From Nakazawaea peltata (taxonomy: Eukaryota; Ascomycota; Pichiomycetes; Alaninales; Pachysolenaceae), in the NCBI GenBank assembly GCA_001599355.1, contig BCGQ01000010.1, forward strand, positions 124,001 through 188,000: a stretch of 64,000 nucleotides of DNA, given 5' to 3'. A model generated the notes under the pieces. That model ran no database searches. It was not told where the DNA came from and saw only the letters and a list, made by a program, of their open reading frames with translations. A program made the position numbers and the translations under genes. Positions 31,414 to 40,625 of the stretch are shown here, piece after piece. The first letter of the stretch is position 1; every line of letters begins with the position of its first letter.

Positions 31414-32967
31414 ATGATCATATTTAGAAGAGGGTATAATAGTTTGCTTGCACGCCCGCTTTATAGGGGTAGTACGGAGAAGCATGTGATGTTGAAATCG
31501 AGTGAGTTACTTCGGATCTTGAAGAGCAGTAAAGCGGAAGGAGCCGCTGAAGGGCCAGAAGCCAGTGGTATTGTATTGAAGTTACAGGAGCAAGATGTGG
31601 AAGACATGACTGTTATGATGGAGAGATTACCAGAGGCTGACTCTGGGCTCCATGTCGAGCTCTCCAAGAACATTTTATCCTCCAAATTCTATGGTATTTC
31701 AACTCAGTTATTTCTGTTACTTTTGAGTATTTATGAGAAGGATTCTACAAACGATGGACTACACGCGTTGATAAGTCATATCAGGTCAGACGAGGTTAAT
31801 GTTGATCTCTCTAACAGAGTAAGATTCTACGATATTTGGGGTAGTAAGTCTACTAAGCTGGACAGATCAAAATTCTGGGCTCACATTGACGAGAACAAGA
31901 AGAACTCGTTCCTCCTCAATTTGATGATTCAGACTCATCTCATGGACTCAGAACATCGTAAAGCATATGATTTAATAGTTTCTAATGGGTCTAGGATGAT
32001 ATTAGACCGTTATACCGCTGAGTTATTGGTGTTTCAACTCCTCTACCATAAAGAAATATCCAAATGTTATCAGGTGATATCGATAATGAATTCTCAGGCA
32101 GAAAATCCGTTCAAAAATCAATTTTTACCTATATCCAATCTGCAATTGGGCCGTTTAATGTCACTTTCGGTCGATTACGGAGAACAACTTATCCTGAGAT
32201 CTCTCATAAATAAATACTGTATATACCAAAAGCTCCATTACATTGACCAAGGGACATTACTTTCATTTTTAAAATTGTGCCAGAGGACAGGAGATTACCA
32301 ACAATTTTTGAGAACCGTGCAGATCTTGAAAAACATTGACAACACAAGTTTCTTCTTCGATGACACTATCAGACGAGAATTGTCAATTCTTTATCAAGAG
32401 ATAAAATTCAAAAGTAACAAAAACGCAGATAAAATGGAGGAATTAATTGAAGAATTCAAAATCCAAATCAATGGATTGAGTGCATTCAATGACTTGAGTG
32501 CAGCCGATTTTCCTACCGTAGTACAAAGATTCCGTGAATCGTATCCATTAGACGATTCTCATCGTTTAGAAGCCGATTTAGATTCGATCTTATCCAAATC
32601 CACCGACAGAAATACTCTGGGAGCCATTTTATTCCTTAATATTGCACTCTCTCTGCTCTCAGATAAAGGTAAACCTGAGATTTTGCTCTCAATTCTCAAC
32701 AACATATCAAGCAAATTTGGATTAACTAATAACGACTCCATTTTTTACCTCGTTCACTCATACCATCAATCACATACTGTATATAAAAAGCCACTTCCGG
32801 CGAAATCGGCTAGATTTTTACTAGAGATGCTCTCGAAACCAAGAGACCCACAACTCGGGTCCAAAACTTACCGACTCCTGTTGAAAGTCTTACAAGGCCA
32901 CTACACACCATCACAATTACAGCCGCTCCTCCACAACTATCAACAGAGTCTCGCCCTTGTACAATAG
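31414..32967 (+). CDS. Probable mitochondrial helical-repeat protein in PET122 position
   Basis: I do not recognise the sequence itself. The 517-residue protein starts MIIFRRGYNSLLARPLYRGS, a typical basic mitochondrial presequence. The rest is helical, with no membrane segment or catalytic motif, resembling PPR-like translational activators. It diverges from OXA1; in S. cerevisiae the divergent neighbour of OXA1 is PET122, an activator of COX3 mRNA translation (254 residues). By position this could be a PET122 counterpart, but it is twice as long. I therefore leave the symbol empty. Codon use is like that of its neighbours. Confidence 0.6.
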   Translation: MIIFRRGYNSLLARPLYRGSTEKHVMLKSSELLRILKSSKAEGAAEGPEASGIVLKLQEQDVEDMTVMMERLPEADSGLHVELSKNILSSKFYGISTQLFLLLLSIYEKDSTNDGLHALISHIRSDEVNVDLSNRVRFYDIWGSKSTKLDRSKFWAHIDENKKNSFLLNLMIQTHLMDSEHRKAYDLIVSNGSRMILDRYTAELLVFQLLYHKEISKCYQVISIMNSQAENPFKNQFLPISNLQLGRLMSLSVDYGEQLILRSLINKYCIYQKLHYIDQGTLLSFLKLCQRTGDYQQFLRTVQILKNIDNTSFFFDDTIRRELSILYQEIKFKSNKNADKMEELIEEFKIQINGLSAFNDLSAADFPTVVQRFRESYPLDDSHRLEADLDSILSKSTDRNTLGAILFLNIALSLLSDKGKPEILLSILNNISSKFGLTNNDSIFYLVHSYHQSHTVYKKPLPAKSARFLLEMLSKPRDPQLGSKTYRLLLKVLQGHYTPSQLQPLLHNYQQSLALVQ

Positions 32968-33009
32968 AATAAATAATTTACACTTTATAACCCCCCAAGA
33001 TCGGGATTT

Positions 33010-33019
33010 CCTAATTAGG
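33010..33019. promoter_or_regulatory. Mcm1-type palindrome upstream of RHB1
   Basis: CCTAATTAGG, preceded by TTT, lies 162 bases before the RHB1 start and 43 bases after the previous stop. A perfect CC(A/T)6GG box; function inferred. Confidence 0.45.
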
Positions 33020-33180
33020 CAATGGCGTAGCAGAGAAGTCCGGATTCGGCGAATCATATGGTCGTGTGCACTACTCTAATTATGCCGTATCAGGAAATCA
33101 CCCGTAACCGCCCACAAAGAGGCCACTTTTTAGAACAGAAATCATAGTGGAAGAAGTTGGAGTTGAGAGAGTGGGTCAAG

Positions 33181-33732
33181 ATGTCAAGAGCTAGGAAGTT
33201 GGCAGTTGTAGGCTCTAGAGCCGTAGGAAAGTCATCGATGACTGTTCAATATGTGGAAGCACATTTCGTCGAGTCGTACTACCCCACGATCGAAAACCAA
33301 TTCAGCAAGACAATCAACTTCAAGAACAAGGACTTTGCTATTGAGATTTTGGACACTGCAGGACAGGATGAGTTCTCTATTATGAACCAGAAGCATTTGA
33401 TTGGAGTCCACGGGTACATCATGGTGTATTCGATCACTTCTCGGAGCTCGTTCGAGTTGCTCCGTGTCATTCGCGATAAGATCATCGACAGCACTGGAAA
33501 CGAGCTGATTCCGATGATCATCGTGGGCAATAAGAAGGATCTTGAGCTGCAGAGGCAGGTGACTCAGCTGGAAGGTGCTCTGTTGGCTAAGGAATTCAAC
33601 TGTAGTTTTGTTGAGACCTCTCTGAGACAGAACACCAACGTTGATCGCCTGTTTGAGGGCTTAATTCAAGAGATTGAGAAGATTCAGAACCCCGGGGGTA
33701 GTAAAGAGGAAGAGAAATGCATAATAATGTGA
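33181..33732 (+). CDS. RHB1: Rheb-type small GTPase
   Basis: The 183-residue Ras-superfamily GTPase starts MSRARKLAVVGSRAVGKSS. The first ATG is at 33181; the longer frame would need TTG. The P-loop G11-S-R-A-V-G-K-S has Arg at position 13, the Rheb hallmark where Ras has Gly. Other motifs are DTAGQDEFS, NKKD and a C-terminal CaaX box C-I-I-M for prenylation. Yeast Rhb1 affects arginine/lysine uptake and canavanine sensitivity; in many fungi it acts toward TORC1. A CTG in EGA-CTG-LAKEF aligns with Ala in human Rheb (EGKALAES). Confidence 0.94.
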   Translation: MSRARKLAVVGSRAVGKSSMTVQYVEAHFVESYYPTIENQFSKTINFKNKDFAIEILDTAGQDEFSIMNQKHLIGVHGYIMVYSITSRSSFELLRVIRDKIIDSTGNELIPMIIVGNKKDLELQRQVTQLEGALLAKEFNCSFVETSLRQNTNVDRLFEGLIQEIEKIQNPGGSKEEEKCIIM

Positions 33733-33812
33733 GTTATAGATGGGAATACAACCATAATTTACGATACAATGTAGACTACGATGTGAATTCTTGTAGAAAT
33801 ATCGAATTGTAT

Positions 33813-35003
33813 TCAGAAGATGAACTTCAAATTGGTGTCGATTGGATGAGAGGCACTTAATTGAGGTTTTTGGGTATACTTACCACTTAAGACCGATCTC
33901 ATGTTCTGTAATAAAGTAAGATACGATTGGTTACTGTTAGTAGACATCACCTTGATGAAACTATAACTCATAGCACCAGTAGAGACACCATTTTCCTTCA
34001 GATCAGCAGAAGTTTGGTCATCTTTACAACCGGAAATCATCACTACATCGGCTGGAGATGTCTTTGTTCTCTTTGTTTGAGCCATAGCTTGCTCATTTGG
34101 ACCTCCACTCGAAACCAATTGGAACAAACTGGTCAGTTTAGAGATCACCGATCCCATATCTCCTCTCATGTAAGAAGTGACGGCTCCCAATAAACCTTCT
34201 CCGGCTTCTTCCAACATGTTTGGTTCCTTTAATACACCCTTAGTCGAGTACATGTAAGGCAAATCCATGACGGAACCAGAATGACACGAATCAAATAAGG
34301 CTGTCAATCTGACACCAGGTTGCAAAGGAGCAACAAGACGCAGATGAATCTCATCATCAACGATATGACCCAGGGTTTCAAAGTCCAATGGGTAGATAAC
34401 TTCGTCATTTCCATCATATTCATCACCGTCTAAGTCTTTAGTCTGACCTCCGTGACCAGAATAATGGAAAAACAACGCGTCGTTAGGTTGCAGGTCCTTG
34501 ACTAACCACTGCATAGCATCGATGATGTTCTGTCTGAAAGGAACGGCTCTAGAGTTGGTGTTCAGGTCGGTCAAGATCACCATATTCTCCTTGGTGTAAC
34601 CACAGTACTGCTGTAAGTAGTTGGCCACATTATTGACATCGTTAATACATCCGTTCAATTGGTTATTGGTTCCAATATAATTGATTCCAATCAACAACAG
34701 CTTTCTCTTACCAGTACAGTTGGAGTATTGATAATTGTAGCCGTTGACACCGAAAGATTGAGGTTGAGTTGAAGGAGCTTGTAAATTTGAGCCTCCGGAA
34801 CGAATATCTCCACTCAGCCCTTGGTTGTTGTCATAATATTGCTGGAAATTGGACTGTGATTGAACCTGCTGTTGGAACTGTTGATTCGACCAACCTGGTG
34901 GGGGTCCAGCTGGAGGACGAGAAGCATATTCTTGTTGCAGATGGCCATAGGTAACACGGCCTGCTCCTGGGAATCCTGGTGGTGGTCCTGGTGGTCTTGA
35001 CAT
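33813..35003 (-). CDS. MCA1: Type I metacaspase
   Basis: The 396-residue protein has a Pro/Gln/Gly-rich prodomain (1-~95) and a caspase-like domain starting RKLLLIGINY. The catalytic dyad is visible as H184 in HYSGHGG and C240 in DSCHSGS. Metacaspases are Ca2+-dependent cysteine proteases cutting after Arg/Lys. Yeast Mca1 (Yca1) acts in protein quality control and stress-induced death. Length is close to the S. cerevisiae protein (432). It converges with RHB1 with 80 bases between stops. Confidence 0.97.
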   Translation of the reverse strand: MSRPPGPPPGFPGAGRVTYGHLQQEYASRPPAGPPPGWSNQQFQQQVQSQSNFQQYYDNNQGLSGDIRSGGSNLQAPSTQPQSFGVNGYNYQYSNCTGKRKLLLIGINYIGTNNQLNGCINDVNNVANYLQQYCGYTKENMVILTDLNTNSRAVPFRQNIIDAMQWLVKDLQPNDALFFHYSGHGGQTKDLDGDEYDGNDEVIYPLDFETLGHIVDDEIHLRLVAPLQPGVRLTALFDSCHSGSVMDLPYMYSTKGVLKEPNMLEEAGEGLLGAVTSYMRGDMGSVISKLTSLFQLVSSGGPNEQAMAQTKRTKTSPADVVMISGCKDDQTSADLKENGVSTGAMSYSFIKVMSTNSNQSYLTLLQNMRSVLSGKYTQKPQLSASHPIDTNLKFIF

Positions 35004-35604
35004 GATTAATTGTACTGGTTGGTATTGGTGTGTTGGTCCTGGTTAAGCGCCGTTTCCGTCAAATTGCAGTCGAATTTCAGCTGACTGCGCCAGGGGGGTA
35101 ATGGCGTATACAGCCCTTAAGATACTGTTTTGGGAAATTTTGAAATTTAAATGCCGGGGAAAACGCCCTTATTTTTCTTAATTTGGAAATTTGCGTTTGA
35201 TAGAATCCCGATCACGTGACCAAATTGAACAATCTCTGAATTGACAAGCACGACTAGATTGATCAATCAAAATGGATATTATTGTATGTTGATCCTTTCT
35301 GCAGCTCTCAGCAACTTTTGAACCCCCCACCACGCCTCCTCATCGTTTTCAATACCCCTGTCCACCGAGGTAACGGCGGTCCCAGTTGCCCTGTCAAAAT
35401 CCCTCTGCCATTTTTCACCCATTTTTCAACGTGCAAATAGGCCAGATAGGCGTTTTATCGTTATCGGCTAAAGTCCAAAATAGGGGTTAGATAGCAGATC
35501 TCTTCGGGGTTTATTATGAATTGAGACCCTTTTTTCAGTTTTTATTTATATATAGCCAGATAATAATCCCTCAGAGCTTTATAGTTCCAAAAGAAAACCA
35601 AAAA
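35004..35604. promoter_or_regulatory. Divergent promoter MCA1 / FAD oxidoreductase
   Basis: No gene is supported in 600 bases. Seen are ATCACGTGACC (35212-35222), which contains the CACGTG E-box used by Cbf1/Pho4-type factors, and a TATATATAG stretch near 35549. A short ATG reading into GTATGT at 35272 is discussed under rejected items. Confidence 0.45.
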
Positions 35605-36978
35605 ATGTCCTCCAAATACCTCCCAGTTGAGAACCCAACTACCCCATTCTGGCACTCAGAGCCAAGTGATATTCACAATCACCGTTCCACTGAACAATTG
35701 CCTACCGAGACCGATATCGTCATTGTCGGAAGTGGTTACAGTGGTACTTCGACCCTGTACTATTTGTTGAAGAACAACCACAATGCCCCAAAAATCTTGA
35801 TGTTGGAAGCCAGATCGGTCTGCTCTGGAGCTACCGGTAGAAATGGTGGTCATATCAAACCTGATGTCTACAGATCTTACTTGGGTCATGTTGAACAACT
35901 TGGACAAAGAGAAGCTGCCGATATCATCAACTTTGAAAATTCCCATATCAATCTGATCGCCCAATTGGTCAAAGAAGAAAACATCGATTGTGATCTTACC
36001 TTGACCAGAGCCTGTGACTTTGATTTGGTCGATGAACAATTGCAAAAGAGCATTGCTGGTTTCAATGCTGTTCACCAAAACCCTTACGTCAAGAACAAGG
36101 AGCTCATTCAAATGCACACCGGTGACTATGCCAAGACTCTTACCAAGAACCCATTGGTTAACCAATGTATCAGTTTCCCAGCTGGTTCAGTCTGGCCTTA
36201 TAAATTGATCACTGGATTGTTGAAGAAGTTGTTGCCATTGGGTTTGAATTTGCAAACCAACACTCCTGTTCTCGAAACTAAGAAACTCGCCGATGGAAGA
36301 TTCCTCGTCAAAACTGCTCGTGGAAACGTCATCTGTAAGAAATTGGTCTTAGCTACCAATGCTTACACCAAGGCCATTGCTCCAGAGTTCGACGGTAAGA
36401 TCACTCCTATCAAAGGTACTTGCTCTCATATCAAGAGCAGAGATCCTAAGAAATTACCTCCAAATTTGATCCACTCTTATGGTATCAGATTTGAAGGTTA
36501 CCAAATCGACTACTTGATCAACAGACCTGATGGGTCGATTGTCGTCGGAGGTGCTAAGAAGCACATCTTCCCTTACCCAGAGACCTTCATCAACACTGTA
36601 GATGACTCGTTCATCATCAAGAACACCGACAAGTATTTCGAGAACTACATGCAAAACCACTTCTACACTTGGAAGGACTTCCCTACCGAGGTTGACTATG
36701 TTTGGGCAGGTATTTTGGGATACTCCAATGATGCTCTTCCATTTGTAGGTGAATCTACTGTAGAAGAGAACAAGTATGTCATTGCTGGTTTCCATGGTCA
36801 TGGTATGCCTCGTGTTTTACTTTGTGCTAAGGCTCTTGCTGAATGTATTAAAGATGGAAGCAGTATTGCTTCTAAGGACATTCCTGAGAGTTTCAAGTTG
36901 ACCAAGAAGAGAATGGAGAACAACGATAATTCTCTGTTGTTGGCTACTGTTGCTGCTGGTAAGACTGCCAAACTTTAA
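35605..36978 (+). CDS. FAD-dependent amine/amino-acid oxidoreductase (DAO family)
   Basis: The 457-residue protein has an FAD-binding motif G42-S-G-Y-S-G47 in IVIVGSGYSG, then a second conserved FAD-family block SGATGRNGGHIKPD. A C-terminal AGFHGHGMPR segment is typical of the DAO fold. It resembles fungal glycine/D-amino-acid oxidase-like enzymes, including gamma-glutamylputrescine oxidases; the substrate is unknown. I choose the ATG at 35605 (CCAAAAAATG); the frame stays open 28 codons upstream, but that part is hydrophobic and UTR-like. Strong codon bias (TTG, AAG, GGT) suggests good expression. The C-terminal KL is not a clear peroxisome signal. Confidence 0.85.
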   Translation: MSSKYLPVENPTTPFWHSEPSDIHNHRSTEQLPTETDIVIVGSGYSGTSTLYYLLKNNHNAPKILMLEARSVCSGATGRNGGHIKPDVYRSYLGHVEQLGQREAADIINFENSHINLIAQLVKEENIDCDLTLTRACDFDLVDEQLQKSIAGFNAVHQNPYVKNKELIQMHTGDYAKTLTKNPLVNQCISFPAGSVWPYKLITGLLKKLLPLGLNLQTNTPVLETKKLADGRFLVKTARGNVICKKLVLATNAYTKAIAPEFDGKITPIKGTCSHIKSRDPKKLPPNLIHSYGIRFEGYQIDYLINRPDGSIVVGGAKKHIFPYPETFINTVDDSFIIKNTDKYFENYMQNHFYTWKDFPTEVDYVWAGILGYSNDALPFVGESTVEENKYVIAGFHGHGMPRVLLCAKALAECIKDGSSIASKDIPESFKLTKKRMENNDNSLLLATVAAGKTAKL

Positions 36979-37125
36979 ATTGATTTCTTATTTAGATTAA
37001 CTACGTATATTTTAATACTTAATACTTTTATTGATTCATATTATGTAGATCCCGGTGGAATAAGATCCCGGTGGTCTGAAATTGATATCTGGCCCTGACG
37101 GATCCTGCCCTGCTCCCGGATGACC

Positions 37126-37776
37126 TCACTTCTTCTCGTCATTGTGAGAGATCTCAATTCTTTGGTAATTGCTCTCTTCAGTTTCGAGCTTTGGTGCCTC
37201 TAATTTCAAGACACCATTCTCAAAAGTGGCCTTGATATTATCACCATCGATCCTATTTGGTAAAGTGATTCTTCTTTCGAAGGAACCGTATGAACGTTCA
37301 ATATGATGACCCTCAGATTTCTCCTTGTCATCAGATTGGATTAATGATGGGATCTCACCTTTAATTACCAACTCATTATCATTCTTGTTGAAGTCAATGA
37401 TGATATTGTCTTTGGAAGCTCCTGGAATCGAGACATGTAAATCATATCCCTTCTCATTAGTGACAATATCAACAGGAGGAACAATATCACTATCACCAAA
37501 ACCTAATAACGAGTTGGAGAAGAATGGATCATTGTTAAACCATGGTCTCAATCTTCTTGAGCCGGCCTCATTACCAGAAAGAGTAACCTGCTTATTTTCT
37601 TTATTGGAAGTAGCAGAGTTACCGGCACCTTGACTATTTCCAACCAATCTGTTATTTTGTGAGGCCAATCTCCTGTCAGGTCTTAAATGACTGAGCAAGG
37701 TATTGAATTGGTTGACTTCTTCATTGATATTATCGAAGAAGTTCCAGAATGGATCATTGTAGAATAACGAAGACAT
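37126..37776 (-). CDS. Small heat-shock protein (Hsp26/Hsp20 family)
   Basis: The 216-residue protein starts MSSLFYNDPFWNFFDNI, then has a polar Asn/Gly-rich stretch and an alpha-crystallin domain (about residues 95-200). The hallmark A-T-F-E-N-G-V-L-K-L is near the end, with a late I-E-I motif of the type that docks oligomers. It is closest to S. cerevisiae Hsp26, an ATP-independent holdase chaperone. The ATG at 37776 is used; the upstream extension needs TTG. A TATAAAAG box lies at 37898-37905 and a GAA-AT-TTC heat-shock unit at 37980-37987 on the promoter side. Confidence 0.92.
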   Translation of the reverse strand: MSSLFYNDPFWNFFDNINEEVNQFNTLLSHLRPDRRLASQNNRLVGNSQGAGNSATSNKENKQVTLSGNEAGSRRLRPWFNNDPFFSNSLLGFGDSDIVPPVDIVTNEKGYDLHVSIPGASKDNIIIDFNKNDNELVIKGEIPSLIQSDDKEKSEGHHIERSYGSFERRITLPNRIDGDNIKATFENGVLKLEAPKLETEESNYQRIEISHNDEKK

Positions 37777-38652
37777 TGCTAATAACTTTGTAGGATTCAA
37801 TTTGACTTAACTAGTATGCTTTGATTTGTGTTTGCTAATGAATTTGCTATTGAATTTCTCTGGTGAATTAGGGGATGCAATAGGATCACGTCAGCTTCTT
37901 TTATATTGTTTAGGATGTGAGTAAAATTTGGATGTAGAATTCTTTCGAATTACATGCCTAGTCTAGATTCAGGTCTCTCGAAATTTCTATCAAGCACTCA
38001 ACTCATCTTCCATATCACCGCCACCTTGTTCTCCTCCCTTCCCCTTCTCCACACCCCCAATTTAGTATGGAAAATTTATGGGGAATTTTCTGGAGATTAC
38101 TAGAAAAATTCCTAATTAGGAAGTAATTTATTGAATATTGGTGAATAATTGCCTATTTAGGAAGTGATAATTATCGAGATTAGTATGAGATTTCCTAATT
38201 GGGAAATGTATGGTAATTAAATAAGGTTTGAGTAGCAACTGATCAGGGGTGGAAGGGGGTATTCAGGAGATGTCTGTACAGGGTAGGTCTGGAGAGCTGG
38301 GCTGCTAGAGAACTACTAGAGAGCAGAACATACAGTGATACACAGTGTAATTTCTATGAATTTCGACGGATTTCTGTTGGCTCCATTTAATAAATTTGTC
38401 CAGTAATTTGTTGACTATGGCGTGATTTTATGATCGGAGTTGGTAGGACTGGCTTGGTCTAGTGTTCGCACCACAATGATCTCATGTTACGTGTGCTGAC
38501 TATCGGTGCGTATGGAGCTTGGAAATATTGCAGATTTCTCAATTTCTTGTATCTTCTCTACATTAAAGAGGGAGTAGTTTACCTTAACTTCCCCAGATCA
38601 TCTACACCTATCATAATCAACTTTTATTATACAACAATCTAAAAGTATCTAA
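37777..38652. promoter_or_regulatory. Upstream region of the small HSP with Mcm1-type cluster
   Basis: No gene is seen in 876 bases. Near the small HSP gene are a TATAAAAG box (minus strand, 37898-37905) and a GAA-AT-TTC unit (37980-37987). Further out are three CC(A/T)6GG-type palindromes: CCTAATTAGG at 38111-38120, CCTATTTAGG at 38152-38161 and CCTAATTGGG at 38194-38203. The far end is the 3' flank of RPD3. Confidence 0.5.
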
Positions 38653-40201
38653 CTACAGTTTCTCAGAATCAGCTGGAGTATCAACCTCCATAGCTGCATC
38701 AGTCTCCAGAGCATTTGGGACCTTAGAAATTGGAACTTGATTCAGTCTTCTCTCCAATCTAGCCTTAATATCCTCATCTTCATTCTTCGAGTTGATTCCT
38801 TCCAGTTCATGATCATTGTCATAGAATTCATTGTCTGGAACAATGATATTGTCTCTAGCATACTGGGAACCACCTTGGGTCTCTTTGGCCAGCTCAGTAT
38901 CTTCTTCCTCATCACCAAAGTCTTCCATATCTGGGGGAACTTGATTCATTTGAACTGAAGGTGTATGACGAGTATTCTCCAAGTTCTGGAACACTTGGGT
39001 CAAAATCTTATCCAAATATTCTGGCGAGTTGGCGTTGTGCATGTTCGAAGGTCTTACATCCAACTTGTAATCTGGTCCATAGTACTCATAATAATCATTG
39101 TATGGAAGTTCCAGATCCAATAAAGTGTTATTCAACAATCCAGTCTCATAAGTCCAAGTTCTAGAGACATTTCTCATAGTATAACCACCTCCTCCAAGTA
39201 CCATTAATGGGATATTTAACGACTTGACAAAGTTAACACAGTTAGCATGGCCACGCATAGACAAATTAAAGCATCCTAATCTGTCTCCACTCAAAGAATC
39301 TCCTCCACATTGTAAAACAATAGCAGAAGGTTGGTACCAATCGACAATTCTTTGAATAACAGGCTCGAAAATAGATTTATAACTAGCATCATCAATACCA
39401 TCTCTCAATGGAATGTTGACCGAATGGTATTTACCCTTACCAACACCGATATCACGTAATTCTCCAGTACCAGGGAAGAACTCTCCATACTTGTGGAACG
39501 AGGCACACATGACTCTGTCAGTAGTGTAAAACAGTTCCTCAACTCCATCTCCATGGTGCACATCGATATCAATATACAACACTCTTGGATGATATCTCAA
39601 TAACTCGATGATACCCAAGACGATATCATTCAAATAACAGAATCCAGACAGTTCCGATTTCTTAGCATGATGTAAACCTCCAGCATAATTGATTGCAATA
39701 TCACATTTGCCTCTGTTCAATCTGGCGGCACCTTCCATGGATCCACCTCCAGAAATACTACAAAACTCGTACAACCCATCGAAAACAGGACAATCATCTC
39801 CGACGTTGAACTTGACCTGCTCTTTCTGGAACAAATCCAAATTGTCCGGTGTCACTCTAGCAAGGAAATCGACGTATTCATCGGTATGGAACTGGCACAT
39901 CTCCTGTTTGGTGGCGGGTTTAGCACGGTAAATCTCCATCTTCTGATACAATCCATAGTTCATGATCAAAGAGTGCGCCATTCTTATACGATGAGGTTTC
40001 ATTGGGTGCCCGGTACCATACGAATAGTTCCCAACATCGGAATCATAAAAGTAAGCAACGCCTAAAAGAGGTTAGTATGAAGGTGGTGGGGGAACGTGGT
40101 GGGGGAAAGGCGGTAACCGCGGTAATCCATCGATGTTACTTACGCTTCTTCTCGTTTGGTTTGACTGTGAGAGGGTCAAACGGCTTCAATTGAAAGGTCA
40201 T
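38653..40201 (-). CDS. RPD3: Class I histone deacetylase Rpd3, spliced
   Basis: Exons 40144-40201 and 38653-40061 join into 488 residues. The start is [20 protein letters not shown], followed by [19 protein letters not shown]. The tandem His H150-H151 (GGLHHAKKS) and zinc ligands D186 and H188 ([10 protein letters not shown]), plus [11 protein letters not shown], match Rpd3 residue for residue. Rpd3 is the Zn-dependent catalytic subunit of the Rpd3L and Rpd3S corepressors in the nucleus. Two CTG codons (SE-CTG-SGF and VEE-CTG-FYTT) sit at alanines of S. cerevisiae Rpd3. The acidic C-terminal tail varies in the family. Translation from the internal MKPHRIR would lose the domain start, so the splice model is needed. 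Confidence 0.97.
40062..40143 (-). other. Intron of RPD3
   Basis: 82 bases, donor GTAAGT, branch TACTAAC (reverse of 40071-40077), acceptor TAG. The junction splits an Arg codon and restores the conserved KR-VAYFYD segment. Confidence 0.95.
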
Positions 40202-40625
40202 GATGACAGCGGTCTATTGGTTGAAGTGATTGGAAGTGATGGGAAGTGACTTTAATGGAAGAAAATTGAGGGAGAATTTTTAGGGCAGGATAAATCGGAG
40301 CAAATTATGGAAAAGTAGGAAATTTAGGGCAAACAGGGCAAACAGGGCAAATCGGGGCAAAACTAGTCTCTCTCTTTAGGAAAATTCTACTGGCACTATA
40401 TTTTCTTAATTTGCCCTTCTCACTACATACTATAGGTTGGTATATTTTCTTAATTTGCCTTGCTCACTACATACTTTAGGTTGGTATATTTTCTTTATTT
40501 GCCCACTATACAAATGCAATCCTTGCCCTTGGTCTCATAGTGTCCCTACAGTCTACCTAAACGACCATGTCTGCCATTCCAGACAAATATCATTTATTAA
40601 CACTATATCACCCATGCTTTATTTT
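40202..40625. other. Intergenic region RPD3-PFA3
   Basis: RPD3 promoter and PFA3 3' flank. Repeats dominate: AGGGCAAAC-like units at about 40325-40365 and a 44-bp tandem repeat at 40397-40510. No gene is seen. Confidence 0.55.
40397..40510. repeat. 44-bp tandem repeat, 2.6 copies
   Basis: Two full copies of a 44-base unit (40397-40440 and 40441-40484) that begins TATATTTTCTTAATTTGCC and ends TAGGTTGG are followed by 26 bases of a third copy. Copies differ at only a few positions. Confidence 0.92.

Noticed and set aside
33157-33180. Eight-codon extension of RHB1 (and similar ones at KEL3, the small HSP and the unknown gene at 6698)
   Set aside because: All begin with TTG; the first ATG gives a normal family N-terminus in each case.
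35272-35289. ATG GAT ATT ATT followed by GTATGT, like a tiny first exon of a spliced gene
   Set aside because: No TACTAAC or acceptor with an open frame follows before the FAD oxidoreductase gene, whose own ATG is well placed.
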